64,000 nucleotides of DNA from Bacteroidales bacterium (GCA_029007825.1 JAQXIO010000053.1:92156-156155), one strand, 5' to 3'. Counted from the stretch's first letter, positions 45,880-56,123 are shown. Program-made: numbers and translations. Notes: generated by a model not told the origin, from the sequence alone.

Positions 45880-48348
45880 ATGAAAACTGCGTCCATACTC
45901 GCTGCATACTTATTTTTTTTCATTTTTCCGGTTTTCCCGGAAAGTCAAAATTGTTCTATCGAACAAAAAACAGAAACACAAGACACGAATATAAACCGGC
46001 GGCTGATGTGGTGCGATACAGAAGAGGCAAAGCCGGATTCTCACGTTGCTTTCCGGGGAAAGTTTTCGTTAGAGAGCGATACGGACGCCGATTTGGAGGT
46101 GAGCGGGGCTTCGTGGTACGTTATCTGGATAGACGGTACTTATTACGATGAAGGCCCCGACCGCTATAATAAAAAGTTTCCGGAGTATCAATGCCGTAAA
46201 ATACATTTGCCGAAAGGAGAACATACGATTGCGGTACAGGTGCATTTCGAAGGCGTAGTTACACGTATTCTTTACGACATACAACCGTTCCTTTATTTCC
46301 GGCTATCATCGGGAAAAGAGGAGATTCCCGTTTTATGGAAATGCGAGCCGTTGAAAGGGTATTCTTCAAAAGTGCGGCGTGTTAATCCCCAATTAGGATG
46401 GGTAGAATGGGCAGATACCCGCCTTACCCAGGACGGCTGGCAGGAACCCGGATACGACGATTCGGCATGGCATAGACCGGTTTTCGTAAAACGTGATTTG
46501 GGTAGTTTCGCCGCTTCCAAGATTGCTCCGGTAAAACATCTGAGCATACGCCCCCAACAGATCGGTTCGGGTAAACTTGCCGAGGTTTTCGGGTATGTGG
46601 GAGATAATCCGGGTGCCAGCTTTTTTCTCCGCGACTTAAACGACGAGCGTTATCCTGCCCAAGGCGTGTGGTTTCGCTACGATCTGGGGCGCGTACGGCT
46701 AGCCAGGCCAAAACTGAAACTCGACTTGCCGGCAGGGGCTGTTGTGGAGATTGCTTACAGCGAGGCTCTGAGCAACGGCCGGGTGGCTCCGTGGATTACC
46801 CTTTCGGCGGGCGATTCTTATAATTTGGACCGTTTTATCGCCCGGGGGGGCGAACAGGAGTTTTTCCCTCTGACACCGCACGGCGGACGTTTCGTGGAGG
46901 TGCATATTTTAGCACCTACCGAACAGATAAAATTATTAGACGATACTTTTATAGAGCGGTGTTACTACGATGAAGCGGACGGTGATTTCCGATGCAGCGA
47001 CCCGTTGCTGAACAAAATATGGCATACCGGAGTAGAGACTTACAAGGCGTGCAGTGAAGACGCACTAATCGACAATCCTACCCGTGAACGGGGGCAATGG
47101 TTGGGTGATGTCGGGATCGTGGGTATCGAAATCGGTGCTTCGGCTTTTTCGGATGTTTCCATTATACGCCGAGGGTTGGTTCAATCGGCCCAATGCGCCG
47201 ACGGTGAGGGTTTGGTTGCCGGCTTATGTCCCGGGGGCGAGGCTTTTATGTCGTCGTATGCATTACAATGGGTGCCGGCGTGTCTTTCGTATCTACGGCT
47301 GACGGGCGACCGCAGTATTCTGAATGAGTTATATGATGCTGCCGAACGGAATATTGCCGTATTCGACCGGTATATTACGGACGAGGGGATCGTCAATTGT
47401 CCGTACTGGGGATTTATCGACTGGGGGTATGTACCTAACGAGGGTCCGAGCGATATGGCCCTGAATCTTCACTATATGATTGCCGTACAAAATATGGAAC
47501 AGTGGTCGGAGTTGACAGGACGTACCGAACGCGCTGCTTTTTACCGCGAAAAGGCCGGAAAGTTTTCCCGCATTCTCCAGAACTGGTATGCTTCTTACCT
47601 GACACCGGAGAAAAATGATTTCGATGCGGTGGGTTATCACCGGACGGTATTAGGGCTCAAAGCCCGTATGATTGCACCGGATAAAGAGGCTGCGGCCATC
47701 GCTTTTATAAAAAAACATATCCTGAATTGTTTTCCGAATAACCCCGATGCTCCGCGCCTGAGTGACCCTATGGCCAATAATCCACAACTGATTACCCCTT
47801 ATTTCGCTCATTATGCTTTCCCGGTACTAATGGAAAACGGAGAGAGCGATTTCGTGCTCGACCAATACCGGAAGTGCTGGGGATGGGCTTTGGAGGGAGG
47901 CCGTACGACGTGGATAGAGGTTTTCGATACGCGGTGGACGCATTGCCACCAGTGGTCGGGCGCTCCGACCTGGCAACTTTCGCGTTATGCGCTGGGATTG
48001 ATGCCGCGTTTCGACCGAAAGAAAAATTCATTCGACCTGAAATTCCACCCGGGTTCACTGGAACAGGCAGAAGGGAAGGTTCCCCTACCCTCTGGAAAAA
48101 GCGTTTCGGTGAAATGGGAGCGTTCGGGAAAGGAGGTCCGTTTCGAGATTATCACTCCGGAGGCTATCGAGTTATTTATCCCGAACGGAAAACAGGGAAA
48201 AACGGTAAGGGTAAAACATAAAACGGTTTTGCATCTGCCGGCAGAGACGAAAAAGGAAGCGGTATTTAACCGGGGCTTTTCTTCCGTCAACCATTTGCAT
48301 CAAGGGTTGCGGTGTAAAGCCGGAAACGAGCAAAACGAAGCTATATAA
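45880..48348 (+). CDS. GH78 alpha-L-rhamnosidase, exported
   Basis: An 822-residue exported enzyme with a signal peptide. Two N-terminal beta domains (one with VIWIDGTYYDEGP) and a further beta-sandwich precede the (alpha/alpha)6 barrel. The barrel begins near DALIDNPTRERGQWLGD, the hallmark GH78 motif with its Glu and Asp. WIEVFDTRWTHCHQWSGAP completes the active site. A C-terminal beta-sandwich ends the protein. It removes L-rhamnose from plant or host-derived glycans. It is followed 42 bases later by another glycoside hydrolase, so the pair is probably an operon. The other GH78-like gene in the window is much shorter. Confidence 0.9.
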   Translation: MKTASILAAYLFFFIFPVFPESQNCSIEQKTETQDTNINRRLMWCDTEEAKPDSHVAFRGKFSLESDTDADLEVSGASWYVIWIDGTYYDEGPDRYNKKFPEYQCRKIHLPKGEHTIAVQVHFEGVVTRILYDIQPFLYFRLSSGKEEIPVLWKCEPLKGYSSKVRRVNPQLGWVEWADTRLTQDGWQEPGYDDSAWHRPVFVKRDLGSFAASKIAPVKHLSIRPQQIGSGKLAEVFGYVGDNPGASFFLRDLNDERYPAQGVWFRYDLGRVRLARPKLKLDLPAGAVVEIAYSEALSNGRVAPWITLSAGDSYNLDRFIARGGEQEFFPLTPHGGRFVEVHILAPTEQIKLLDDTFIERCYYDEADGDFRCSDPLLNKIWHTGVETYKACSEDALIDNPTRERGQWLGDVGIVGIEIGASAFSDVSIIRRGLVQSAQCADGEGLVAGLCPGGEAFMSSYALQWVPACLSYLRLTGDRSILNELYDAAERNIAVFDRYITDEGIVNCPYWGFIDWGYVPNEGPSDMALNLHYMIAVQNMEQWSELTGRTERAAFYREKAGKFSRILQNWYASYLTPEKNDFDAVGYHRTVLGLKARMIAPDKEAAAIAFIKKHILNCFPNNPDAPRLSDPMANNPQLITPYFAHYAFPVLMENGESDFVLDQYRKCWGWALEGGRTTWIEVFDTRWTHCHQWSGAPTWQLSRYALGLMPRFDRKKNSFDLKFHPGSLEQAEGKVPLPSGKSVSVKWERSGKEVRFEIITPEAIELFIPNGKQGKTVRVKHKTVLHLPAETKKEAVFNRGFSSVNHLHQGLRCKAGNEQNEAI

Positions 48349-48389
48349 AAATCAAACGAATTATTTTATCTAATTTTTACAGCTATATC

Positions 48390-50618
48390 ATGCATATAAA
48401 GAGTATTTTTCCTATTTTATCTTTAATGGTTTGCCTGACGACTGTCAGGGCCGGAGAACAGCAGGAGACAAAGAATTGGTTTCCGTTCGATACCAAAGAA
48501 GATTTTTCGCCGTCGGTGATCGATATGAGGAGCTGGCTGGACAAGCCTGCCGGAAAACACGGATGGATGTCGCCGAACGGTGACGATTACCGTTTCGAGG
48601 ACGGGACTTCGATTAAGTTCTGGGGGGTAAACATCTGCAATATGAGGGTTTATCCGGACAAGGTCACAGCGGACAGGTGGGCGGATTATCTTGCCAAATA
48701 CGGCGTAAACGGCGTACGTTTCCATAAGTTTACGTGGGATGGTTACGAGAATAGCCCGGTTTCTACCACCATAGACGATTCTCTTTTCAATAATTTCGAC
48801 TATTTTAACCATGCATTGAAGGAAAAGGGTATTTATACGGGCTGGTCGCATATTTACGGCCACCGGTTGCGTCCGGGCGACCGCAACCGCATTGTGGCTT
48901 ACGATGAAATCATTGCCGCAGGAAGCGACCATTTAAAGGGGAGTACGGTGGGACTTGTACATTTTGCAAAGGATTTGCAGGATCTGAGCATCGATTTGAC
49001 GGTGAACCTGCTGAATCATAAGAATCCTTATACGGGGCTTCGTTATGCGGACGATCCTGCCTTGTCTTATATAGAGCTTCAAAACGAGGACAATGCGTTT
49101 TTTCCTACGACTTTGATGTTTATGGAGCAGTGCCCGACTTATAAAAAGATGATTTGCGAACAGTTTTCGGATTGGTTGAAGACGAAATACGGTTCACAGG
49201 AGGCTTTGGAGAAGGCCTGGGGTAAGGAGGCTTTCAACGCTTTCGATGCGTGCTATCCGAACGAAAGCCTAGACGCGCGGAATATTCATCCGATGCCGCA
49301 TATGTGGTATTTCAGCAACGAGTGTTTCGATAAAAAGCCGGAGTGGCGCAAGCGTCTGTACGATGCCGCGCGCTTTATATTCGAGAGCCAACAGAATTTT
49401 TATGACCGTTATGTCGCGGCTATCCGTGCCACAGGATATAAGGGTACGATTGTAGGCAGTTGCTGGCAGGCGGGCGATAATATCGGCCATTTTTACAACC
49501 TGTATTCCGATTATCTTGTGGGTACTATAGACCGGCACAATTATTTCGGAGGGGGCGGCGGCCATATGCTCAAAGCAGGAGAATTCGCTTCGGATGCCAT
49601 GGTTTCGGCTCCGGGCAGCGGTTTACTGGGTACCGGATTTCAGCAGGTGACCGGACGACCTTTCGCTTTATCGGAATGGATGAGCTTAATTCCGAATGAG
49701 TTCACACCGGAGGCTTCTCCTTTGATCGCTCTTTACGGATTGGGGTTGCAGGGCTGGGATGCTTCTTATTCTTTTGCTTGCAACGAGCTTCCGATGACCA
49801 ACACGATACAGGGAAAGGGGGGCGGAAATATTTACAATGCCGACTCGCCGACACAACGGGGACTTTACCCTGCCCTTGCCCGCATGATTGCCCACGGGGA
49901 TATTCTTACCGGAGACGTTGTTTGTAACAGCAAAATCCATATTCCGAGCCTTGCAGAGGGGAAAATCGGGTTCGAAACGGTGGTCGAACAACAAGGCGAC
50001 CAAAAGAATTTCAGAAGTGTGGCTCCTCCCGAGGCAATGGCGGTAGGACGCGTTACGAATACGTTTACCGATCATTTCGAGGAAACGCAGGCGGATAAGT
50101 CCTATCTCCGGTATTACGATGCCGACAAAAAAGAGTATTCTTCCACTACCGGACAATTCAAATGGAATGTAGCCGGTAGAGGTTATTTTACCATGAATAC
50201 GCCCTGCAGCCGTGCGGCGGTGGGCTTTACGGGAGGAAAGAAGCTGCAATTGGGTAACATCGAAACTGAAACGTCTACTCCTTTTTCCGTCGTGCTGATT
50301 ACTTCCCTCGAAAAGGGAGTTTCTCTCGACCGGACGAAGAGCGCCCTTATCACTACCGTTGCCCGCGCACAAAACAGCGGTATGGAGTACAATACAGAGC
50401 GTAACAAACTGCTGAAAACAGGCGAAGCACCGCTTCTTATGGAGCCTGTGTATACAAAGGTGCGGCTTCCGCGAGACGCTAAGGTGTATATATTAGACCA
50501 TGCGGGACGGAATACGGGAAAGCAGGTGAAACCGCTACGCAAGGAGAACGGTGTTTCCGAGTTCATTTTAGACGGAGGCAAGTACCGGACAATCTATTAC
50601 GAGGCGGTATTTAAGTGA
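48390..50618 (+). CDS. Exported clan GH-A glycoside hydrolase
   Basis: A 742-residue exported enzyme with an N-terminal signal peptide and a (beta/alpha)8 barrel of clan GH-A. The acid/base Glu is E233 in YIELQNEDN (Asn-Glu) and the nucleophile is E429 in PFALSEWM. FWGVNIC and VNGVRFHKFTWDG are typical early strands. A C-terminal beta-sandwich region follows the barrel. The precise family is not clear to me (GH5-, GH42- or GH2-like). It follows the rhamnosidase closely and likely works on the backbone exposed when rhamnose is removed. Confidence 0.8.
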   Translation: MHIKSIFPILSLMVCLTTVRAGEQQETKNWFPFDTKEDFSPSVIDMRSWLDKPAGKHGWMSPNGDDYRFEDGTSIKFWGVNICNMRVYPDKVTADRWADYLAKYGVNGVRFHKFTWDGYENSPVSTTIDDSLFNNFDYFNHALKEKGIYTGWSHIYGHRLRPGDRNRIVAYDEIIAAGSDHLKGSTVGLVHFAKDLQDLSIDLTVNLLNHKNPYTGLRYADDPALSYIELQNEDNAFFPTTLMFMEQCPTYKKMICEQFSDWLKTKYGSQEALEKAWGKEAFNAFDACYPNESLDARNIHPMPHMWYFSNECFDKKPEWRKRLYDAARFIFESQQNFYDRYVAAIRATGYKGTIVGSCWQAGDNIGHFYNLYSDYLVGTIDRHNYFGGGGGHMLKAGEFASDAMVSAPGSGLLGTGFQQVTGRPFALSEWMSLIPNEFTPEASPLIALYGLGLQGWDASYSFACNELPMTNTIQGKGGGNIYNADSPTQRGLYPALARMIAHGDILTGDVVCNSKIHIPSLAEGKIGFETVVEQQGDQKNFRSVAPPEAMAVGRVTNTFTDHFEETQADKSYLRYYDADKKEYSSTTGQFKWNVAGRGYFTMNTPCSRAAVGFTGGKKLQLGNIETETSTPFSVVLITSLEKGVSLDRTKSALITTVARAQNSGMEYNTERNKLLKTGEAPLLMEPVYTKVRLPRDAKVYILDHAGRNTGKQVKPLRKENGVSEFILDGGKYRTIYYEAVFK

Positions 50619-50636
50619 AGTGAGGTTTATATTTAA

Positions 50637-50712
50637 TCTATAAATTGTCTGTAATAAACTGCTGTGCCTCAGCATAATCAAGCAAGCTTGCTTCTGCGTT
50701 CGGCTTGCAGTT
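50637..50712 (+). repeat. Dispersed inverted repeat, copy E
   Basis: Shares its left half with copy D and its right half with copies A-C (CTTGCTTCTGCGTTCGGCTTGCA). An inner AAGCAAGCTTGCTT is a perfect palindrome. It lies after the clan GH-A gene, with a decayed TTTATTTTAA where the -7 box should be. Confidence 0.7.
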
Positions 50713-50722
50713 TATTTTAAGA

Positions 50723-50764
50723 AAGCCGGATATCTCTGCTGTTTCGACAGGATATTTCCGGCTT
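50723..50764 (+). terminator. Hairpin terminator after the GH operon
   Basis: AAGCCGGA at 50723-50730 pairs with TCCGGCTT ending at 50764, with a further TATC/GATA pairing inside, and is followed by ATTTTT. Confidence 0.7.
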
Positions 50765-51042
50765 ATTTTTATCTAAAGAGGTTCTTTTTCGTATTAAAAA
50801 CATCTGCCGTGCCTATATCGGATACGATGCATACCGATTCGACGACTTAATGATATAAACTGAAAATTATTGCTTCCGATGTATGGGTATCTGAAATGGT
50901 GCAGGGTTAAGTAGAAAAAGTACCGATTCGGGTTGTAGCCCGATTATATGTATGCTCGTCCGTGATTTTATGATTGCAACCGTTCCAAAAACAGCAAACA
51001 AATTTCTTCCGATTCCGGTTATATACATAAAAAACGGTTGTT
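50765..51042. other. Spacer upstream of the MscS gene
   Basis: No gene or clear promoter box is seen in these 280 bases. Confidence 0.4.
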
Positions 51043-52452
51043 ATGCATACAAATCAATTTGCCCAGAGCTTATTAGGGGGAATAAAAGACGCTCTTTCAT
51101 GGATAGGCATTCCACGGCATATGCTCGATAAATTCGACGAAATTATTTTCCTGATCGTTATCATTATTATCGCATTTGCCCTTGCTGGCATTATTCACAG
51201 CATTTCCGTACGCTTCGCCAAAAGGATCTTAAAACGCAAAAATGTCCCTATTCTCAGTTCGATCATCGAAAACAGCGTCTTACGAAAATTAACGGCCATC
51301 ATACCTCCGCTTATCATTTCAGCTTTATTGCCCTTCGCTTTCAACAGTAAATCGGAGTGGTACACTATAAGTGAAAAAATCACCTGGATTTATTTTTTCG
51401 TCGCTTTGATTTTTTCTGTCAATGCCATATTGAGGACGGTAGGTGATACTCTGAAAAATAAGCAGGAGTTACAGAACCGTCCGATGAAAGGTTTTATCCA
51501 GATTTTTCAAGTAATTTTCTCCTGCCTTATCGTTATCGTCATTATTTCTATTCTGATAAATAAATCTCCGTTCAACCTTATTACGGGGTTGGGTGCTTTT
51601 GCCGCCGTATTGATGCTGGTATTCAAAGACACTATTCTGGGTTTTGTCGCAGGGGTGCTGATTTCTGAAAACGACGTCGTGCGTATCGGCGACTGGATAG
51701 AGGTGCCGCAAAGCAATATAAACGGTATTGTGGTCGATATCAGCCTGAATTTCGTCAAGGTACAGAATTTCGATAATACGTTTGTTACTATACCACCTTA
51801 TTCACTGGTTTCCGGCTCATTCACGAACTGGCGGGGGATGAGCGATTCGGGTGGGCGACGCATTATGCGCGAATATGTATTAAAGCTCGATTATATCAAG
51901 CCTTGTAGTCCCGAATTTTTAGAGAAGATGAAGGCTTTCGACGAGGAACTGGCTCAATTTATCACCGAGAAGCAGCAGCAGGCGGCTGAAGGGAAGGTCG
52001 CCAATACGGAGAATCCGGCAGGCTTAACGAACGGTACCATAGAGACGAATGCGGGATTGTTGCGGGCTTATATGAATATGTACCTTAAGCGTCATCCTTT
52101 TATCAGCAAAGATTTGCTTCTAATGGTGCGTACGCTGGCCCCTACAGCAAACGGGCTTCCACTACAGATTTATTGCTTTTCCACGAACAAGAACTGGCCA
52201 AGCTACGAATCTATCCAGGCAGATATTATGGAGCATTTCGTTTCAATATTACCGGCATTCGAACTATATCCGTTCCAGAGTTCCAGTGCCCGCGACACGA
52301 TCATCAGCAGTTTGATAGAATCCGGAAAAATCGATTTGTCCATAATCGACGGCATGCCCTGGCATAGTGTTCTGCTTAAAGAAAATAAAGATTCAACAAG
52401 TACACCCCTGCAAGATGCGACGCCAACGTCTCAATCAATGCCGGCCCAATAA
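51043..52452 (+). CDS. Mechanosensitive channel (MscS family, YbdG-like)
   Basis: A 469-residue inner-membrane channel that releases solutes on osmotic downshift. About five membrane helices lie before the pore-lining helix (GLGAFAAVLMLVFKDTILGFVAG), followed by the MscS beta domain (IGDWIEVP, GIVVDISLNFVKVQNFDNTFVTIPPYSL). The length and the insert before the C-terminal domain (AAEGKVANTENPAG) suit the YbdG subgroup. A short proline-serine tail ends the protein. It is monocistronic with its own terminator. Confidence 0.93.
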   Translation: MHTNQFAQSLLGGIKDALSWIGIPRHMLDKFDEIIFLIVIIIIAFALAGIIHSISVRFAKRILKRKNVPILSSIIENSVLRKLTAIIPPLIISALLPFAFNSKSEWYTISEKITWIYFFVALIFSVNAILRTVGDTLKNKQELQNRPMKGFIQIFQVIFSCLIVIVIISILINKSPFNLITGLGAFAAVLMLVFKDTILGFVAGVLISENDVVRIGDWIEVPQSNINGIVVDISLNFVKVQNFDNTFVTIPPYSLVSGSFTNWRGMSDSGGRRIMREYVLKLDYIKPCSPEFLEKMKAFDEELAQFITEKQQQAAEGKVANTENPAGLTNGTIETNAGLLRAYMNMYLKRHPFISKDLLLMVRTLAPTANGLPLQIYCFSTNKNWPSYESIQADIMEHFVSILPAFELYPFQSSSARDTIISSLIESGKIDLSIIDGMPWHSVLLKENKDSTSTPLQDATPTSQSMPAQ

Positions 52453-52458
52453 ATATTT

Positions 52459-52489
52459 AAAGGCTATACACTGCAAAAGTATAGCCTTT
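52459..52489 (+). terminator. Terminator after the MscS gene
   Basis: An 11-bp stem AAAGGCTATAC/GTATAGCCTTT with a 9-base loop, just after the stop. Confidence 0.75.
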
Positions 52490-52778
52490 ATTGCTTGCCC
52501 GGGACCTGCAAAGGAATTCCGATTTTAACTTACATTGCTTGTCTAAGTCTGTTTTATATGTTTTAATATATTATAAAAATATACTCCTGCTACCGAATCT
52601 CAATTGAATGCCCCAGAGGAAATTAGCTAAATATTTTCAGTAAATTCTTGTTATCCCAGTTCATCTTATTTTGTTTTTATCGTAAATTATTTTAATTTTT
52701 CGCGAAAAACTCACAATTATTTATAAAATAAGACAGAAAAACTCTATAGATACACATTATTATTAACTTAATTATCAA
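52490..52778. other. AT-rich leader region before the OmpA gene
   Basis: About 290 bases, strongly AT-rich near the gene, without any coding frame. It must hold the promoter of an abundant outer membrane protein, but I cannot pick a -7 box with confidence. Confidence 0.4.
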
Positions 52779-53960
52779 ATGATTATGAAGACAAAACTTT
52801 TACCGGTATTATTATTATTTATGATTCCGTTATTATCATTTGCACAAGATGATAATAACAGCAAAAAAGAGAAATATGCGGTAATAACCAATGGATTCTG
52901 GGATAACTGGTTTATCTCAGCCGGAGCAGGAGCCCAAGTATATTTAGGTGACAGCGACGGTGAAAAATCGGGAACTTTCGGGAAACGTATAGCTCCGGCT
53001 ATCGATATTGCCATCGGAAAATGGTTCACTCCGGGATTAGGATTGCGTTTAACCTACAGCGGATTACAAGGAAGAGGGTTCGGATACAAAGGTTTCGAAG
53101 AACATCTTACAAATCCGTATGAAAACAGCAGCTTATACCGTCAAAAATGGAATATGATGAATCTGCACGGTGATATAATGTTCAATCTTACCAATATGTT
53201 CTGCGGTTATAAAGAGAACCGTGTTTATTCAGCCATTCCTTACATCGGTTTCGGATGGTTGCGTTCTTATCAAGCACCAAAAACAAATAATTTGTCCGGA
53301 AATATCGGTTTAATCAATACTTTCCGTGTATCAAAGGCATTGGATATAAACTTAGAGGCTCGTGCATGTATAACAAAGGATAATTTCGATACAAAAATCG
53401 GAGGCATCAGAGCTGATGCTATAACAGGTATCACTGCTGGAATTACATACCGATTCAAACAACGTAATTTCAAAAAGGCTTCATGTGCACAAAAAGTTGC
53501 CGCTTCATACGAAAATCAGGCCAACGAACTGGATAGATTACAGCAACAACTTAAACAACAACAGGCCTACAATAAACAGCTTGAAAACGAACTGGCTAAA
53601 GAAAGAAATAAAAAGCCGGAAGTAAAAGTTGAAAAAGAAGTTTCGATATCACCAAGAACAATTTTCTTCAATATCAATCAGGCTACGGTTTCAAACAAAG
53701 AGAAAATAAACCTCAAATATCTGGCAGAACAGATCAAAGAGAATCCGAAAAAAACATTTACGATCGAAGGTTATGCCGACAGTGCAACGGGTAGCGCGGC
53801 ATTTAACAAAAAAGTCAGCGAAAAACGTGCACAAAACGTATACGATGTATTAGTAAAAGATTATAATGTAAATCCTCAACAGTTAAAGATAGAGGCTAAG
53901 GGCGGTACTTCCAATATGTTCGGCAGTAATGCTCTCAACCGCGTTGTAATCGTAAAGTAA
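52779..53960 (+). CDS. OmpA-family outer membrane protein
   Basis: A 393-residue outer membrane protein with signal peptide (MKTKLLPVLLLFMIPLLSFAQ). An eight-strand beta-barrel (about 40-230) is followed by a coiled-coil linker rich in Gln (LDRLQQQLKQQQAYNKQLENE) and an OmpA C-terminal domain that grips peptidoglycan (FTIEGYADSATGSAAFNKKVSEKRAQNVYDVL). It is probably a major structural porin. The first ATG is at 52779; a second in-frame ATG two codons later (52785) fits equally. It has its own terminator. Confidence 0.93.
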   Translation: MIMKTKLLPVLLLFMIPLLSFAQDDNNSKKEKYAVITNGFWDNWFISAGAGAQVYLGDSDGEKSGTFGKRIAPAIDIAIGKWFTPGLGLRLTYSGLQGRGFGYKGFEEHLTNPYENSSLYRQKWNMMNLHGDIMFNLTNMFCGYKENRVYSAIPYIGFGWLRSYQAPKTNNLSGNIGLINTFRVSKALDINLEARACITKDNFDTKIGGIRADAITGITAGITYRFKQRNFKKASCAQKVAASYENQANELDRLQQQLKQQQAYNKQLENELAKERNKKPEVKVEKEVSISPRTIFFNINQATVSNKEKINLKYLAEQIKENPKKTFTIEGYADSATGSAAFNKKVSEKRAQNVYDVLVKDYNVNPQQLKIEAKGGTSNMFGSNALNRVVIVK

Positions 53961-53982
53961 TAACTTTTAACCGACTGTAAAA

Positions 53983-54016
53983 ATAAAGGGTTGTTTTGCA
54001 ACCCTTTATTTTTTTA
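53983..54016 (+). terminator. Strong intrinsic terminator after the OmpA gene
   Basis: A 12-bp stem AATAAAGGGTTG (53983-53994) with CAACCCTTTATT (54000-54011) and a T run. Confidence 0.9.
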
Positions 54017-54189
54017 TATTCAGTTTTTCTGCCGCTTCCGGAATATATAGATCGATTCTAAACGATAATCAGAGGCTTTCGCAACATAATAAAAGAAGCC
54101 TGAACTGTTATGATTTTTCAGTAAATCTACCAGTCTTTATTCTTCATTTCCACTTTCTTAAAGAAAATAAAGATTCAATACTTCTCCAA

Positions 54190-54491
54190 AAGACATTTCA
54201 CACACCCTTGCAGGGTGTGACAAGCAAGGGGATTATACGGCGCGTGCCGCAAGTGGAGTTTCAATTCACACACCCTTGCAGGGTGTGACACCGTAAATAT
54301 TATCCTCTTTTTCGTTTATTTTTGGGGTTTCAATTCACACACCCTTGCAGGGTGTGACCAAATCACATTCGACATAGATACCCAATGCGAAGGTTTCAAT
54401 TCACACACCCTTGCAGGGTGTGACAACAACAACAAATAACTCTTTATAAATTACAATATGTTTCAATTCACACACCCTTGCAGGGTGTGAC
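54190..54491 (-). CRISPR. CRISPR array 2 (5 repeats, 4 spacers)
   Basis: Repeats lie at 54190-54221 (degenerate at its first seven bases), 54258-54289, 54327-54358, 54393-54424 and 54460-54491; spacers are 36, 37, 34 and 35 bp. The repeat is identical to that of array 1. By the repeat's ATTGAAAC end and the degenerate left repeat, transcription is on the minus strand from a leader on the right. No cas gene is nearby: the right neighbour is a lytic transglycosylase gene and the left one the OmpA gene. One spacer (54425-54459) is very AT-rich and partly CAA-repetitive. Confidence 0.95.
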
Positions 54492-54664
54492 TGCATATAC
54501 TTCAATATACTTATTTATAACACATTAGAAGGTGTATTTCGCGAAGGTAATTATTTTTTATTTTATTCACACTTTTTCCGACCTTAAAATGAGCTAAATA
54601 ATTGATTATAAAGGAGTGCGAAAGTAGCGGGTTTTCAGAATCACTTCATGTTCGCAGTTTTCAA
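54492..54664 (-). promoter_or_regulatory. CRISPR leader, array 2
   Basis: Homologous to the leader of array 1 in order and position: TGCATATA right after the last repeat, TATTTCGCGAA at about 54535-54545, GTGCGAA near 54616, and the TTCGCAGTTTT block at 54629-54664. The middle portion is AT-rich and diverged. Confidence 0.75.
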
Positions 54665-54720
54665 AGGATTAAACTGAATGTAACTATATTATTCCGGTCT
54701 ATCAATATCCGGATAAAGAT

Positions 54721-56121
54721 TTAATCTTTTTTCCCTGCTTTTTTGTAGCGATCCCAACGGTCGAAGATGTTGCGGACGTAGTTGTATGTTTCGTTTCCCC
54801 TGAGATAACCATTTTTCGTAACGGAGTCGTTGTAATATTCGGGCAGACTTTTGAGCCGGATATATTCTTCAACATTATCGTCCCATACTTTAGGGTCTTT
54901 ACCGTATTTTTTAGCAAGTGCCTGTGCGTCTTGCACGTGTCCGATACCTGCATTATAAGAGCCTACTATGAATTTCAAGCGCTGCAGGGGATCAGGTACC
55001 GTTGAAAAGGCTTTCCTCAGCATATTCAGATAAGAGGCACCGGTTCGGATACTTCCCTCTGCCGTACGACGCTCTTCTGCCGGAAATTTAAGCTTATCGG
55101 CTGTTTGTGGCAATATGCCCATCAATCCTTCGGCTCCTGACCAGGCTACGATATTCGGATTAAAACCTGATTCCTGAAAAGATAGCGCGGCTAACAGCCG
55201 CCAATCGATATTTTCTTTTTTTCCATAGTGCATAAAGAGACTATCGAAGGGCGATATTTTGCCACCTCCGAGGAGTTCCTGCCCGGAGAAGTTTTCCAGT
55301 TCGATGTGCTTGCTCAGTTCGAAATAGCGCTTGTGGATGCTTTTGTATTTCTCATTTTCCTTATTTTCGTCAGACCATTTATTTATCGCCTCGGCAAGAT
55401 GTTCCTCATCTTTGCGCACAGCCCATGACGAGCGCTGAGGAAAACTGATGGAGAGGCTATAGTTTATATTCTGGAAATAGGTTTTATTCAATTGTGCTAC
55501 AGAACGGTCGCTGACGGTATAGGGTATAAGTCCGTTAGAGACCATTTCAATCAGGTCTTCCGTACTTACCGTATCTTTCTCTATATCTTTTATAATAATT
55601 CCTCCGCCGAGCTCCTGATCGAGGTGTACCAGACGGTCGTATTGTTTGGTATTGTGCTTTACATAAACTTCTTTCCCGAGCAATTCGGTGACATCGCGCA
55701 ACAGGGTGTCACCTCTGTTCGATCGTTGTATAAGTACCTGCGGGGATACGGATTCCCTGCCGCAGAAGATCACCTCTTTTTTCAATTGATTGGTGATCGG
55801 AAGCTGATAGGCAATGAGGTCACCATCACCATTTTCGAGCATTTCAACGAGACGGGAGGCATTTTCTGCAATCCGGACTTCGAGTTTCAGTCCTTTCGAA
55901 TCGGCAAAGTTCTTTGCCATTTCATATTCATATCCCATCGGTTCACCTTTGTAGAGAAAATAGGTAGAGGAGCTATAGAGGGTAATGATGGTGAGGGTGC
56001 TGTCTTCTATCAATTCCAAATCGTCGGCGTGCTGCGCACGGTTACGACATCCGGCTGCAGCGACAACGGACAAAATGAGTAAACATTCCAGAAGAAAAAT
56101 GTATGTTTGTCTCTTTTTCAT
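54721..56121 (-). CDS. mltF: MltF-like lytic transglycosylase lipoprotein
   Basis: A 466-residue lipoprotein (lipidated Cys25 in VAAAGC) with two domains: a type 3 solute-binding fold (about 40-265, starting LTIITLYSSSTYFLYKGEPMGYEYE) and a C-terminal SLT lytic transglycosylase. The transglycosylase Glu is in LSFQESGFNP, followed by AEGLMGILPQTA and VGSYNAGIGH. The pair cuts peptidoglycan and its binding domain tunes activity. The ATG at 56121 replaces an upstream in-frame TTG because it starts the signal peptide. The last codons sit close to the leader of CRISPR array 2. Confidence 0.94.
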   Translation of the reverse strand: MKKRQTYIFLLECLLILSVVAAAGCRNRAQHADDLELIEDSTLTIITLYSSSTYFLYKGEPMGYEYEMAKNFADSKGLKLEVRIAENASRLVEMLENGDGDLIAYQLPITNQLKKEVIFCGRESVSPQVLIQRSNRGDTLLRDVTELLGKEVYVKHNTKQYDRLVHLDQELGGGIIIKDIEKDTVSTEDLIEMVSNGLIPYTVSDRSVAQLNKTYFQNINYSLSISFPQRSSWAVRKDEEHLAEAINKWSDENKENEKYKSIHKRYFELSKHIELENFSGQELLGGGKISPFDSLFMHYGKKENIDWRLLAALSFQESGFNPNIVAWSGAEGLMGILPQTADKLKFPAEERRTAEGSIRTGASYLNMLRKAFSTVPDPLQRLKFIVGSYNAGIGHVQDAQALAKKYGKDPKVWDDNVEEYIRLKSLPEYYNDSVTKNGYLRGNETYNYVRNIFDRWDRYKKAGKKD

Positions 56122-56123
56122 CG

